Source: Megasphaera elsdenii (GTDB taxonomy: Bacteria > Bacillota > Negativicutes > Veillonellales > Megasphaeraceae). Taken from it: 54,034 nucleotides of DNA. The stretch spans positions 1-54,034 of the forward strand of contig NZ_JAJBQV010000017.1 in assembly GCF_020539865.1 (NCBI RefSeq), in the 5' to 3' direction. Numbering within the stretch: the first letter of the stretch is position 1; each line of letters starts with the position of its first letter. Of the stretch, positions 1-7,289 are shown piece by piece. Under the pieces are notes generated by a model that made no database searches, was not told where the DNA came from, and saw only the letters and a program-made list of their open reading frames with translations. The translations under genes were made by a program, and so were the position numbers.

Positions 1-13
1 GAAAGAAGACTGC

Positions 14-43
14 AACAAAATGAGCTAAAAAGCTCATTTTGTT
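14..43 (-). terminator. terminator downstream of alsS
   Basis: A perfect 13-bp stem (14-26 with 31-43) closes a 4-base loop. Read on the minus strand, the GC-containing core TGAGCT/AGCTCA is followed by TTTTGTT, so it ends the acetolactate synthase transcript 14 bases past its stop. The T-run lies inside the outer stem, so it may act in both directions. Confidence 0.7.
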
Positions 44-56
44 ACAGCCCCTTTTC

Positions 57-1712
57 TTATAACGTTTTCATCAGTTCTTCCAGGTGTTCTGTAAGTTTCA
101 TGTTTTCATCGTAGTCGATGGGGCAGTCGATGATGACCGGTTTATTCTGCTGGAAGGCTTTTTTCAGTGTTGGCAGGAGGTCTTCAGTCTTTTCGATGCG
201 GTAGCCAATGGCGTGGAAGCTTTCGGCCAGTTTCACGAAGTCCGGGTTGGTGAAGTCGACGTACTGGTGATGGCCATACTGCATGTCTTGTTTCCATTTA
301 ATCAGGCCATAGCTGCAGTCATTGAAAATGAGGGTGACGAAGTTCGTGCCCAGGCGGTAAGCTGTTTCAAATTCCTGGACGTTCATCAGGAAGCCGGCGT
401 CGCCAGTGATGGCCAGGACTTTCTTGTCCGGATGGACGAGTTTGGCCGAAATAGCGCCGGGAACGGCGATGCCCATGGTAGCGAAGCCGTTGGAGATGAG
501 GCACGTATTCGGTTCGTAGCAGTTGTAATGGCGGGCGATCCAGACTTTATTGGCGCCGACGTCAGAAATGACGATATCGTCTTTTCCCATGATGCGGCGG
601 CAGTCGATGAGGGCTTTCTGCGGTTTGACCGGGAAGGACATGTCGTGGGCATAGCTTTCGTGTTCATCGACCATCTTCTGGCGGATATCCAGAAACTGTT
701 TCGGTTCAGCCAAGCGGGCGGCTTTGGCCATGATGCGTTCTAACGAGTTGGGGATGTTGCCGACGACTTCAACTTCGGGCTGATAGTTTTTGTTGATATC
801 GGCCGGCATCGTGTCGATGTGGATGATATCGGCATTGGTCAAGTGCCATTTAGCCGGAGCATATTCGATGATGTCATAGCCGACGGCGATGACTAAGCTG
901 GCCTTTTCCAGGATTTTCGTCTGGTAGTCGTCCATAGGGATGCCGACAGTCCACATGGAATATTTATTGTCAAAGGGGATGGTGCCTTTTGCCATCATGG
1001 TGTTGATGACGGGAAGCTTCAATTTTTCAGCAAAGGCCGTGAGCTGCTTGGCCGCTTTGCTGCGGATGACGCCGCTGCCGGCCAGGATGACCGGGTTCTT
1101 GGCATAGGAAATCATGGAAGCGGCCGCTTCGATTTGCGATTCCAGAGCCGTTTCCGGCAGGATCGTCTTATGCTGTAACGGCTTTTCGTCGTCGGCGATG
1201 GGCATCTTGCTGATGTTGACTGGCAAGTCGATGAAGGTCGCACCGGGTTTTTCTCGTTCGGCATATTTGAAGGCCAGGCGGGTGATTTCAGCCATCGTGT
1301 CCGGGCGGACGACGGTATAGGCCCGGCGGGTAATCGGTTCGAACATGGCCCGCAGGTCGAGGTACTGATGGGCTGTGATGTGCATTTTATCCGTACCGAC
1401 CTGGCCGGAAATAGCGACCAGCGGAGCTCCGTCGCAGTCGGCATCGGCGACGCCGGTGATCAGGTTGGTAGCCCCAGGCCCGAGGGTAGCCATGCAGACG
1501 CCGGCTTTGCCGGTCAGACGGCCGTAGACGTCGGCCATGAAAGCGGCACCCTGTTCGTGACGGACGGTGATGAATTCAATCTTTGAATGTTCCAGGGCAT
1601 CCATGACGGCGAGGTTTTCTTCGCCGGGAATACCGAAAATATAATGGACACCTTCTTCTTCCAGACATTCGACGAGAAAGTCGGCAGTGTTGCGCGTCTT
1701 CTTTTGTTCCAT
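57..1712 (-). CDS. alsS: acetolactate synthase, catabolic AlsS type
   Basis: This is a thiamine-diphosphate enzyme of 551 aa that joins two pyruvates into acetolactate. The TPP glutamate is E31 in IFGIPGEEN, followed by the RHEQGAAFMA and GPGATN segments. The C-terminal TPP/Mg motif is GDAGFLMN...FNDCSYG. The YDIIEYAPAKW segment and the end PVIIDCPIDY resemble Bacillus AlsS more than biosynthetic IlvB, and no ilvN small subunit is next to it. The frame is open upstream to 1802, but the ATG at 1712 has AAAGGAG nine bases before it and is preferred, giving a normal length. It is transcribed alone, divergent from the DUF523 gene. The alternative is another pyruvate-handling TPP enzyme; the family is certain, the catabolic role is inferred. 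Confidence 0.85.
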   Translation of the reverse strand: MEQKKTRNTADFLVECLEEEGVHYIFGIPGEENLAVMDALEHSKIEFITVRHEQGAAFMADVYGRLTGKAGVCMATLGPGATNLITGVADADCDGAPLVAISGQVGTDKMHITAHQYLDLRAMFEPITRRAYTVVRPDTMAEITRLAFKYAEREKPGATFIDLPVNISKMPIADDEKPLQHKTILPETALESQIEAAASMISYAKNPVILAGSGVIRSKAAKQLTAFAEKLKLPVINTMMAKGTIPFDNKYSMWTVGIPMDDYQTKILEKASLVIAVGYDIIEYAPAKWHLTNADIIHIDTMPADINKNYQPEVEVVGNIPNSLERIMAKAARLAEPKQFLDIRQKMVDEHESYAHDMSFPVKPQKALIDCRRIMGKDDIVISDVGANKVWIARHYNCYEPNTCLISNGFATMGIAVPGAISAKLVHPDKKVLAITGDAGFLMNVQEFETAYRLGTNFVTLIFNDCSYGLIKWKQDMQYGHHQYVDFTNPDFVKLAESFHAIGYRIEKTEDLLPTLKKAFQQNKPVIIDCPIDYDENMKLTEHLEELMKTL

Positions 1713-1758
1713 AGTGTGAACACTCCTTTGACGATAAATGGATGAGTTGAAATTCGTG

Positions 1759-1787
1759 TTGCAATCTGTATTATAATATGGTATAAC
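1759..1787 (+). promoter_or_regulatory. promoter of the DUF523/TudS gene
   Basis: TTGCAA (1759-1764), a 17-bp spacer and TATAAC (1782-1787) with an extended TG one base upstream of the -10. It interleaves with the alsS promoter on the other strand. Confidence 0.6.
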
Positions 1788-1798
1788 TTGTTTTTCAA
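1770..1798 (-). promoter_or_regulatory. alsS promoter
   Basis: On the minus strand TTGAAA (complement of 1793-1798) and a consensus TATAAT (complement of 1770-1775) are separated by 17 bp, about 58 bp before the alsS start. Confidence 0.7.
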
Positions 1799-1819
1799 TC
1801 ATTTGAAAGGGTGGATTTT

Positions 1820-2245
1820 ATGAACATGCTAATCAGTGCCTGCCTCCTCGGCCAGTACTGCCGCTATGATGGTCAGATGAAGGTTTATCCGCAGGTGCAG
1901 GCTTTGCTCAATCGGGACGATATCCATTTGATTCCCGTCTGTCCGGAACAGGCCGGCGGTCTGGCGACGCCGCGGCCGGCAGCTGAACGGCAAGGGGACC
2001 AGGTCGTCACGGCTAAGGGAATCGATGTGACAACGCAATACCGGCGCGGTGCTGAAGCGGCCCTGTATTGGGCCCGGTTGTTCCACTGTACGAAAGCCAT
2101 CTTGAAGGAGAAAAGTCCGTCTTGTGGACATGGACAGATTTACGACGGTACCTTTTCCCGGACCCTGACGGCTGGCGACGGCGTGACAGCGGCGTTATTA
2201 CGCGCAGAAGGCCTTGAAATCATCGGTGAAAGCGACCTGCGCTGA
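1820..2245 (+). CDS. DUF523 / TudS-family iron-sulfur protein
   Basis: A 141-aa single-domain protein of the DUF523 family. Some members (TudS) are [4Fe-4S]-dependent thiouracil desulfidases. The three family cysteines are visible: C8 in ISACLLG, C41 in PVCPEQAGG and C102 in KSPSCGHG; C14 is additional. The track-like start GTG at 1811 is possible, but ATG at 1820 follows GAAAGGGTGG at better spacing and gives the usual N-terminus. Its own promoter overlaps that of the divergent alsS; lepB follows after a separate promoter. Family membership is firm, and the substrate is unknown from sequence. Confidence 0.85.
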   Translation: MNMLISACLLGQYCRYDGQMKVYPQVQALLNRDDIHLIPVCPEQAGGLATPRPAAERQGDQVVTAKGIDVTTQYRRGAEAALYWARLFHCTKAILKEKSPSCGHGQIYDGTFSRTLTAGDGVTAALLRAEGLEIIGESDLR

Positions 2246-2248
2246 CTC

Positions 2249-2277
2249 TTGCTTTTATACCCTTGGTTTGCTACAAT
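2249..2277 (+). promoter_or_regulatory. lepB promoter
   Basis: TTGCTT (2249-2254), 17-bp spacer, TACAAT (2272-2277), 30 bp before the lepB start codon and 15 bp before its Shine-Dalgarno sequence TGAGGAGG. Confidence 0.6.
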
Positions 2278-2307
2278 ATACGAGTACGCAAGTGAGGAGG
2301 TTTCAGC

Positions 2308-2868
2308 GTGAATACGTTTCTACATGAAGTTTACGAATGGATTTATTCCATCATCATCGCGTTGGCCATTGCCATGGTCATCCATATCTTCTTCTTCCAG
2401 CCGACCCGCGTTTCTGGTGAATCGATGATGCCGACCCTGCATAACGGGGAATACCTCATCGTCTCCAAGTGGAATCACATCCTGGGGGAAGTCCCGAACT
2501 ATGGAGATATTGTCATCATCGACAGCCGCGTCCAGTATCCGCGTACGTGGAAAGATGACGTTGCCGAACCGATGAATAATTACATGGCTTTCTTTAATCA
2601 TGATTTGCAGACCAAGAACATCTGGGTCAAACGAGTCATTGGCCGTCCCGGCGACACGCTGGCGTTCCACGATGGCAAGGTATGGCGAAACGGTCAGCCT
2701 TTAGATGAACCGTACATCAATGAACCGATGGAATACAGCCGCAAAGGAGAAATCAAGATTCCCGAAGGCCATGTCTTCTGCATGGGCGATAATCGCAACC
2801 ACAGCAGTGACAGCCGCTTTATCGGTCCGGTCCCTATCGACCACGTCTTAGGCCACGTCATCTGGTAG
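2308..2868 (+). CDS. lepB: signal peptidase I
   Basis: Membrane serine protease of 186 aa that cuts signal peptides from exported preproteins. One N-terminal membrane segment (about residues 12-30) is followed by the catalytic serine S39 in SGESMMPTL and the catalytic lysine K108 in VKRVIGRPGD. The conserved GDNRNHSSDSR box lies near the C-terminus. The length fits the short single-anchor Firmicutes type. The start is GTG at 2308, placed by TGAGGAGG seven bases upstream. It has its own promoter and is followed by the preQ1 riboswitch leader of the next transcript. Confidence 0.95.
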   Translation: MNTFLHEVYEWIYSIIIALAIAMVIHIFFFQPTRVSGESMMPTLHNGEYLIVSKWNHILGEVPNYGDIVIIDSRVQYPRTWKDDVAEPMNNYMAFFNHDLQTKNIWVKRVIGRPGDTLAFHDGKVWRNGQPLDEPYINEPMEYSRKGEIKIPEGHVFCMGDNRNHSSDSRFIGPVPIDHVLGHVIW

Positions 2869-2883
2869 GCCTCAAAACAGCAT

Positions 2884-2925
2884 ACGACAGTTCGCAATCC
2901 ATCCTGTCGGTAAACAAAACTAGGA
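2884..2925 (+). promoter_or_regulatory. preQ1-I riboswitch aptamer
   Basis: A small H-type pseudoknot aptamer for 7-aminomethyl-7-deazaguanine. Stem P1 is CGACAG (2885-2890) with CTGTCG (2904-2909). The loop begins TTCGCA, and the A-rich tail GTAAACAAAACTAGGA follows P1 directly. This matches the known class I layout, especially the Thermoanaerobacter type (TCGCA loop, TTAACAAAACAAGG tail). It precedes queT and queF, the expected targets. Identification is by eye. Confidence 0.88.
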
Positions 2926-2952
2926 AGCATTACAAAAGGTATCTTGCAATGC

Positions 2953-2986
2953 AGACGGGATTGTTTCGGCAACCCCGTCTTTTTTT
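2953..2986 (+). terminator. riboswitch expression-platform terminator
   Basis: An 11-bp stem with one mismatch (2953-2963 with 2970-2980, loop TTTCGG) is followed by seven T. It lies between the preQ1 aptamer and queT, so preQ1 binding probably favours termination. A weaker hairpin at 2926-2953 (GCATT/AATGC ends) sits between the two and could take part in switching. Confidence 0.75.
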
Positions 2987-3012
2987 GCTCTCAGTTGAAA
3001 GGAGGAACGCTT

Positions 3013-3504
3013 ATGTATAATTTTTTAGCGAATACGAAACGAATGACTGTCGCCGCTATGGTCATGGCATTGTACATCGTCATCTTGTACGTCACCCAGG
3101 GCATTTCCTTTGGCCCCTATCAGATCCGCATCGCCACATCGCTTTATGCATTGGCCTTTGTATATCCTTTCCTGGTCGTACCCTTGGGGCTTGCGAACTT
3201 TATTGCCAATTTCCTCTTTGGCGGCTTGGGCTTCATCGACATGATCGGTGGCTGCTTTGTCGGCATGGCCACGACATGGCTTATCGTCCAGGTCCGTCAG
3301 CGTCATTCTAATCTCTGGCTGGCCGCCCTGCCTATCTGGTGGGTGCCGACACTTTGCGTCAGCGCCTGGCTGGCATATCTGCTCAACCTGCCCTATGCCG
3401 TCCTGGTCAGCAGCCTGGCTGTGGGGCAGCTGCCGCCGGCTATCTGCGGGGTCCTGCTCATCCAGGCCCTGAGCCATCGCTATATTTTGAAAAAGGAGTT
3501 TTGA
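3013..3504 (+). CDS. queT: queuosine precursor ECF transporter S component QueT
   Basis: A 163-aa integral membrane protein with about five to six hydrophobic segments, of the QueT family: substrate-binding units of energy-coupling factor transporters that import queuosine precursors such as preQ1 or preQ0. Recognisable segments are VTQGISFGPYQIRIATSLYAL near the N-terminus and GGLGFIDMIGGCFVG in the middle. Start ATG at 3013 follows AAAGGAGG. It lies behind a preQ1-I riboswitch and four bases before queF, which supports the substrate. The energising EcfA/EcfT subunits are not in the window and would be shared with other S components. Confidence 0.88.
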   Translation: MYNFLANTKRMTVAAMVMALYIVILYVTQGISFGPYQIRIATSLYALAFVYPFLVVPLGLANFIANFLFGGLGFIDMIGGCFVGMATTWLIVQVRQRHSNLWLAALPIWWVPTLCVSAWLAYLLNLPYAVLVSSLAVGQLPPAICGVLLIQALSHRYILKKEF

Positions 3505-3507
3505 TCT

Positions 3508-4002
3508 ATGAGCCGAAGTAAAGAAGAACTGCAGGGCGTGACCAAGCTGGGCAATCGGCATACGGTGTATGCCCAGGACTACGATCCGTCTTTATTGGAA
3601 ACATTTGTCAACAAGCATCCCGACCGGGACTATTTCGTCAAGTTCAATTGTCCCGAGTTCACCAGTCTCTGCCCCATGACGGGACAGCCGGACTATGCGA
3701 CGATTTATATTTCTTACGTCCCAGGGGAACGCATGGTAGAAAGCAAGTCGCTGAAGCTCTACCTGTTCAGTTTCCGCAATCACGGCGATTTCCATGAAGA
3801 CTGCGTCAATATCATCATGGACGACCTCATCCGGGCCATGGACCCGAAATACATCGAAGTGTGGGGGAAATTCCTGCCCCGCGGCGGTATCAGCATCGAC
3901 CCGTACTGCAATTACGGCCGGCCCGGTACGCCCTGGGCTGACGTGGCCTGGCAGCGCCTGTCCCAGCACGATTTATATCCTGAAAAAGTAGATAATCGCT
4001 AA
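3508..4002 (+). CDS. queF: NADPH-dependent 7-cyano-7-deazaguanine reductase QueF
   Basis: A 164-aa unimodular tunnelling-fold enzyme that reduces preQ0 nitrile to preQ1 amine in queuosine synthesis. The active-site cysteine is C55 in [12 protein letters not shown], with D62 close by, and the NADPH-binding family motif ESKSLKLY starts at E78. The later FHEDCVN segment also matches the family. Length fits the short Bacillus YkvM type rather than the bimodular E. coli type. It starts four bases after queT and shares the riboswitch-controlled message. queD and queE lie 10 kb away at 13919-14870. Confidence 0.95.
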   Translation: MSRSKEELQGVTKLGNRHTVYAQDYDPSLLETFVNKHPDRDYFVKFNCPEFTSLCPMTGQPDYATIYISYVPGERMVESKSLKLYLFSFRNHGDFHEDCVNIIMDDLIRAMDPKYIEVWGKFLPRGGISIDPYCNYGRPGTPWADVAWQRLSQHDLYPEKVDNR

Positions 4003-4031
4003 ATCTATTACCTTTTACTGCTGTTTCATGA

Positions 4032-4037
4032 TATAAT
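4032..4037 (+). promoter_or_regulatory. -10 element before the secreted protein gene
   Basis: A consensus TATAAT lies 34 bp before the GTG start of the next gene. The best -35 candidate (TTACCT, 4008-4013) is weak. Confidence 0.4.
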
Positions 4038-4071
4038 AATCTAAAAACAACAGAAGTAAGGGGTGTTACCT

Positions 4072-4458
4072 GTGAAATTGAAAAAAATGCTTTTGGCCCT
4101 GGGCTTTTCCCTGGCCTTGTCAGCATCGGTCTTCGCAGCGGATAATATGTGGCAATATAACCAGTATACGTCCATCGACATGAACTCGGCCAAGCTCTAT
4201 TACGATATGGGCCGCCAGATCCTGTCCTTCGATACGGTGGAACAATCCGGCGAAACGACAGACTACTGTACCTATGTGTACAACATCGATGATCAGACGA
4301 TCCAGCTGAAAAAGATGATTACCAAGACGAAGAAGCATAAGTATAAGAGCAGCTTCTATCCGGAATCCATCAAAGACGGCAATGCCGTCATCAAGGCCAG
4401 AGCCCGCATGGCGAATGACGTATTGGCTAAAGTAAAGGAAAAGGATGAGAAAAAATAG
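4072..4458 (+). CDS. hypothetical secreted protein
   Basis: A 128-aa protein of no family I recognise. It has a clear Sec signal peptide: KLKK at the start, a hydrophobic core to about residue 20, and a likely cut after SVFA (residue 22). The mature part is charged, with a tyrosine-rich beginning and a lysine-rich C-terminus (KTKKHKYKSS, then VKEKDEKK). No membrane anchor follows the signal, so it should be periplasmic or surface-associated. The start is GTG at 4072 with AAGGGG about eight bases upstream. It is monocistronic, with its own -10 element and a strong terminator. Confidence 0.75.
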   Translation: MKLKKMLLALGFSLALSASVFAADNMWQYNQYTSIDMNSAKLYYDMGRQILSFDTVEQSGETTDYCTYVYNIDDQTIQLKKMITKTKKHKYKSSFYPESIKDGNAVIKARARMANDVLAKVKEKDEKK

Positions 4459-4519
4459 TGTGGGAGTTTGTAGTTTTCAGAGAAAGCCTTTAAATTAAAA
4501 GCCATCCACTAACAACTTA

Positions 4520-4554
4520 AAAGGGCTTGTCGTCGTACGACAAGCCCTTTTTAT
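4520..4554. terminator. bidirectional terminator between convergent genes
   Basis: A perfect 14-bp stem (AAAGGGCTTGTCGT, 4520-4533, with its complement at 4537-4550) closes a CGT loop. It is followed by TTTTTAT on the plus strand and preceded by an A-run, so it serves both the secreted protein gene and the convergent acyltransferase. Its stem is nearly the same as the terminator at 41326-41360. Confidence 0.9.
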
Positions 4555-4560
4555 ACGATG

Positions 4561-5667
4561 TTATTTGCCTTTAACGCAGATGCTGAGCCATTTCGGCAGT
4601 TTGTGTTCGACGACGACCCACGAGTAGGCGGCGGCACAGGCTGTGACGATGACGTAGATGGCGATGATGTGGACGGCCCGCAGGTAAATATGCAGGTGAG
4701 CCGCCAGGCCCGTGCAGGCACTGAGGAAGACCGGATGGACCAAGTAGATAGGATACGAGTAATCGCCTAAGAGGGAGAAAATCTTGTGAATCCATTGCGG
4801 TACAGAACGACATTCCCACCAGTAGAGGAGGAAGAGCATCGTCGACAGGGTATAGGCCATGCCGATAGGGCTGAGCTGATGGATGGTGAAGACTGCCGAT
4901 AAGGGGTCATAGCCCAGGTAGTGCATGACGCCGTAGTACGCGGCCAGCATGCCCAGCGTCGTCGCCGCCTGGAAGACGTTGACCAGGGGGCCATGCCGTT
5001 TTAGCCAGTCCGTCACTGCTGTGAAGTGTTCTGCCGTAAAGGCGCCGAACATGAAGATGAACAGGTAGTGCAGGACGATATAGTTCAGGCGGAAGTTGAA
5101 AGCGTCCTGGATGAGGGGATTGTCGGAATGGACGGTCCAGATGTAGCTGGAATAAAAGTTGAAGACCATATTTGCGAAACAGAGAACCGTAAAAGAGAGC
5201 CACGGCGCCTTGTCCATGAAGCGCAAGAGTGGCCGCCACAGGGGCATGAGAAAGTAGAACCACAAGAGGATGACCAGAAAGTAAATGTGATACATGGCCA
5301 GGCCGTACCATAAGGTGCGGAAAAAGGCGTAAGGTTGGAAGACACTGAAGTTGTGGCTGATGACCGATACGTAGACCATGTAGAACAGGGACCAGGCCAG
5401 ATAGGGGACGAAGACCGTCCGCAGGCGGCGCCGCAAGTAGTCTTTATAGACGAAAGGCTGGTCCAAGGGCTGGCTGTAGAACATGCCGAAAGCCGACAGG
5501 AAGAAGAAGGCCGGCACGGAAAAACGGGACAGGATTTCCAAGATGGCCACTAGTCCTAGATTGGGAGAAGGGTTGACAATAGCGACGGATCCGACGTGAA
5601 TGGCGATGACGCCGAGCATGCAGAGACCGCGCATATAATTGATGGAATGAATGAATCGTTTTGACAT
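4561..5667 (-). CDS. acyltransferase family 3 membrane protein
   Basis: A 368-aa polytopic membrane protein of the acyltransferase 3 (OafA/WecH-like) family, whose members O-acetylate surface glycans or other substrates. The N-terminus has the family pattern NYMRGLCMLGVIAIHVG, with the conserved R-G and the histidine in the first membrane helix (H25 or so). About ten hydrophobic segments follow. A later segment, SYPIYLVHPVFLSA, carries the usual IYL(V/I)H signature. ATG at 5667 with GAGGTG upstream is preferred over the longer frame to 5688. It is a single gene, divergent from the ECF S-component. The substrate cannot be told from sequence. Confidence 0.85.
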   Translation of the reverse strand: MSKRFIHSINYMRGLCMLGVIAIHVGSVAIVNPSPNLGLVAILEILSRFSVPAFFFLSAFGMFYSQPLDQPFVYKDYLRRRLRTVFVPYLAWSLFYMVYVSVISHNFSVFQPYAFFRTLWYGLAMYHIYFLVILLWFYFLMPLWRPLLRFMDKAPWLSFTVLCFANMVFNFYSSYIWTVHSDNPLIQDAFNFRLNYIVLHYLFIFMFGAFTAEHFTAVTDWLKRHGPLVNVFQAATTLGMLAAYYGVMHYLGYDPLSAVFTIHQLSPIGMAYTLSTMLFLLYWWECRSVPQWIHKIFSLLGDYSYPIYLVHPVFLSACTGLAAHLHIYLRAVHIIAIYVIVTACAAAYSWVVVEHKLPKWLSICVKGK

Positions 5668-5698
5668 CTGACACCTCGAAAGATACAATAAAGATAAT

Positions 5699-5718
5699 TA
5701 GGATAATGACATATCCTA
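5699..5718. promoter_or_regulatory. candidate operator dyad
   Basis: A perfect 7-bp inverted repeat, TAGGATA and TATCCTA, with a 6-bp spacer lies in the 91-bp gap between the divergent acyltransferase and S-component genes, just upstream of an AT-rich stretch with -10-like hexamers. The form suits a dimeric repressor. No regulator is identified. Confidence 0.45.
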
Positions 5719-5758
5719 TATTATAACAAATTTTTCCAGCTTGGACAGGGGAGGCTTT

Positions 5759-6271
5759 ATGACAGAAGATATAAAAAGAGTGACCCGGACAGGACTCATC
5801 CTGGCCGTGACCTTGATTTTACAGGGCTTGCGCTTGGTCCTTCCCATACCGCCGCAAGTCAGCATGTTCGTCGTCGGTAGCCTGGTCAATGCCTGCCTCA
5901 TCGTGGCCGTCCTTACCATCGGCCGCCGCGCCGGTCTGGTCGGTGCCGCTTGTACGCCCATCTTTGCCTGGCTGGAGGGGATGTTGCCTTTTTTTCCCTT
6001 TGTCTTTCCCGTAGCCTTGGGCAATAGTTTCTACGTCTGGACGGCTTGGCGCTGGCAGCGCTATGGCCTGCGGGCCTTCTGTGGCGGCGCCCTGGGGAAA
6101 GCAGCCATCCTCTATAGCTCTTTTTACTTGCTCTTTGCTTGCATCGCCTTTCCGCCGGCTGTGCGGCATATGGTCTTATTGGCTATGAGCTGGCCTCAGA
6201 TTGTGACGGGCGTCGCTGGGGCCGTCGTTGGTATGGAAATGAGCCGTTTTCTCCGGTCTCGTCCTGAATAG
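5759..6271 (+). CDS. ECF transporter S component (substrate unassigned)
   Basis: A 170-aa membrane protein with five to six hydrophobic segments, looking like a substrate-binding subunit of an energy-coupling factor vitamin transporter. An N-terminal stretch, RTGLILAVTLILQGLRL, resembles the small-residue helix that docks to EcfT. Start ATG at 5759 follows AGGGGAGG. It is followed by a DUF3592 gene and folE-folB-folK, so folate or a pterin is a possible substrate, but the window shows no folate riboswitch and the assignment is only by position. EcfA and EcfT are not nearby. Confidence 0.7.
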   Translation: MTEDIKRVTRTGLILAVTLILQGLRLVLPIPPQVSMFVVGSLVNACLIVAVLTIGRRAGLVGAACTPIFAWLEGMLPFFPFVFPVALGNSFYVWTAWRWQRYGLRAFCGGALGKAAILYSSFYLLFACIAFPPAVRHMVLLAMSWPQIVTGVAGAVVGMEMSRFLRSRPE

Positions 6272-6284
6272 AAAGGAAGATATT

Positions 6285-6692
6285 ATGTTATTGCAGATTT
6301 TTTATTATCTCCCGGCCATCCTCGGTGTGTTGTTCATCGCCGTCGGGACCTATCACGGCTGGAAATTCCGCGGCATGACGCGGCGCTGTAAGGTCACTGC
6401 TGTAGGGACGCTCCTCGGGTTTGAAGAAAAAAAGATGAAGAGCGGGACGCTGTATTATCCCGTCGTCCGTTTTCAGACGAAAGACGGCAAAACTTATCAG
6501 GCCCGGTATGCCTTTGGCGATGCCGAATGGGACTGTACGGCCGGTGACGAACTGGATTTGCGCTATAACCCGGCAGATCCCCAGGAAATCTATCTCGATC
6601 ACGTACAAAGTATCTGGCAGCAGTATGCCAGTCCTTTTTTTATCATCATTGGCGGCCTTATCTTTATCGCTGCGTATTACTTCATTTTATAA
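6285..6692 (+). CDS. DUF3592 membrane protein
   Basis: A 135-aa protein with a hydrophobic segment at each end (about residues 7-24 and 115-134) and a soluble middle domain. The middle has the DUF3592 pattern: GTLLGFEEKKMKSGTLYYPVVRF, then a GDELDLRYNPADP stretch. The family function is unknown. It starts 13 bases after the S-component gene and is followed 21 bases later by folE, so it is probably in the same message. Nothing in it points to folate metabolism. Confidence 0.75.
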   Translation: MLLQIFYYLPAILGVLFIAVGTYHGWKFRGMTRRCKVTAVGTLLGFEEKKMKSGTLYYPVVRFQTKDGKTYQARYAFGDAEWDCTAGDELDLRYNPADPQEIYLDHVQSIWQQYASPFFIIIGGLIFIAAYYFIL

Positions 6693-6713
6693 ATAAAGGA
6701 GGAGCTATTTACG

Positions 6714-7289
6714 TTGGAAGAAAATGAAAGAGCTGTGGCTGCCATGCGGCAGTTTTTAGAGGCTTTGGGGCTGGACCTTCAGGCCCTGGGGATGGAAAAG
6801 ACACCGCACCGCGTGGCCCAGGCTTTTGCTGAATTTTTTTCAGGCCTCAAGGAAAATCCTGATGATGAGTGGCAGGCTCCCATTGCGACCCAGACCGATG
6901 GCTTGGTCGTCGTCCGCAACATCCGCTTCCACTCCATGTGTGAACACCACTTGCTGCCCTTTTTCGGCGCCGTCCATGTGGCGTATTACCCTAAAAAGGG
7001 GACCATTGCCGGCTTTGGCCATTTTGTCCGCGCCGTCGATATCCTGGCCCGCCGGCCGCAGCTCCAAGAACGGATGACTGACGAACTGTGCCAGTCCATT
7101 TGCCGCGGCCTCGATCCAGAAGGCGTCTTGATTATCGTCAAAGCGACTCATTTATGCCTGACCATGCGCGACCGCATGGCTATCGATTCTAATATTGTGA
7201 CGACGGCATCGTCAGGGTGTTTGAAAGAAGGGACAGCCGCATACGATCAGGCTTGGAAACTGCTCATGGAGGAAGAAAAAGATGGATAA
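6714..7289 (+). CDS. folE: GTP cyclohydrolase I
   Basis: A 191-aa enzyme that opens the GTP imidazole ring to make 7,8-dihydroneopterin triphosphate, the first step of both tetrahydrofolate and queuosine synthesis. The zinc ligands are visible as C76 and H79 in HSMCEHHLLPF and C148 in ATHLCLTMR. The active-site segment after it reads MRDRMAIDSN rather than the common MRGVxKPGS. The N-terminal half has KTPHRVAQAFAEFF. The start is TTG at 6714, placed by AAAGGAGG ten bases upstream. It overlaps folB by 8 bases. Confidence 0.95.
   Translation: MEENERAVAAMRQFLEALGLDLQALGMEKTPHRVAQAFAEFFSGLKENPDDEWQAPIATQTDGLVVVRNIRFHSMCEHHLLPFFGAVHVAYYPKKGTIAGFGHFVRAVDILARRPQLQERMTDELCQSICRGLDPEGVLIIVKATHLCLTMRDRMAIDSNIVTTASSGCLKEGTAAYDQAWKLLMEEEKDG

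Noticed and set aside
5668..5758. Folate (THF) riboswitch before the ECF S-component
   Set aside because: The 91-base gap is AT-rich and lacks the conserved aptamer cores; only a small dyad is present.
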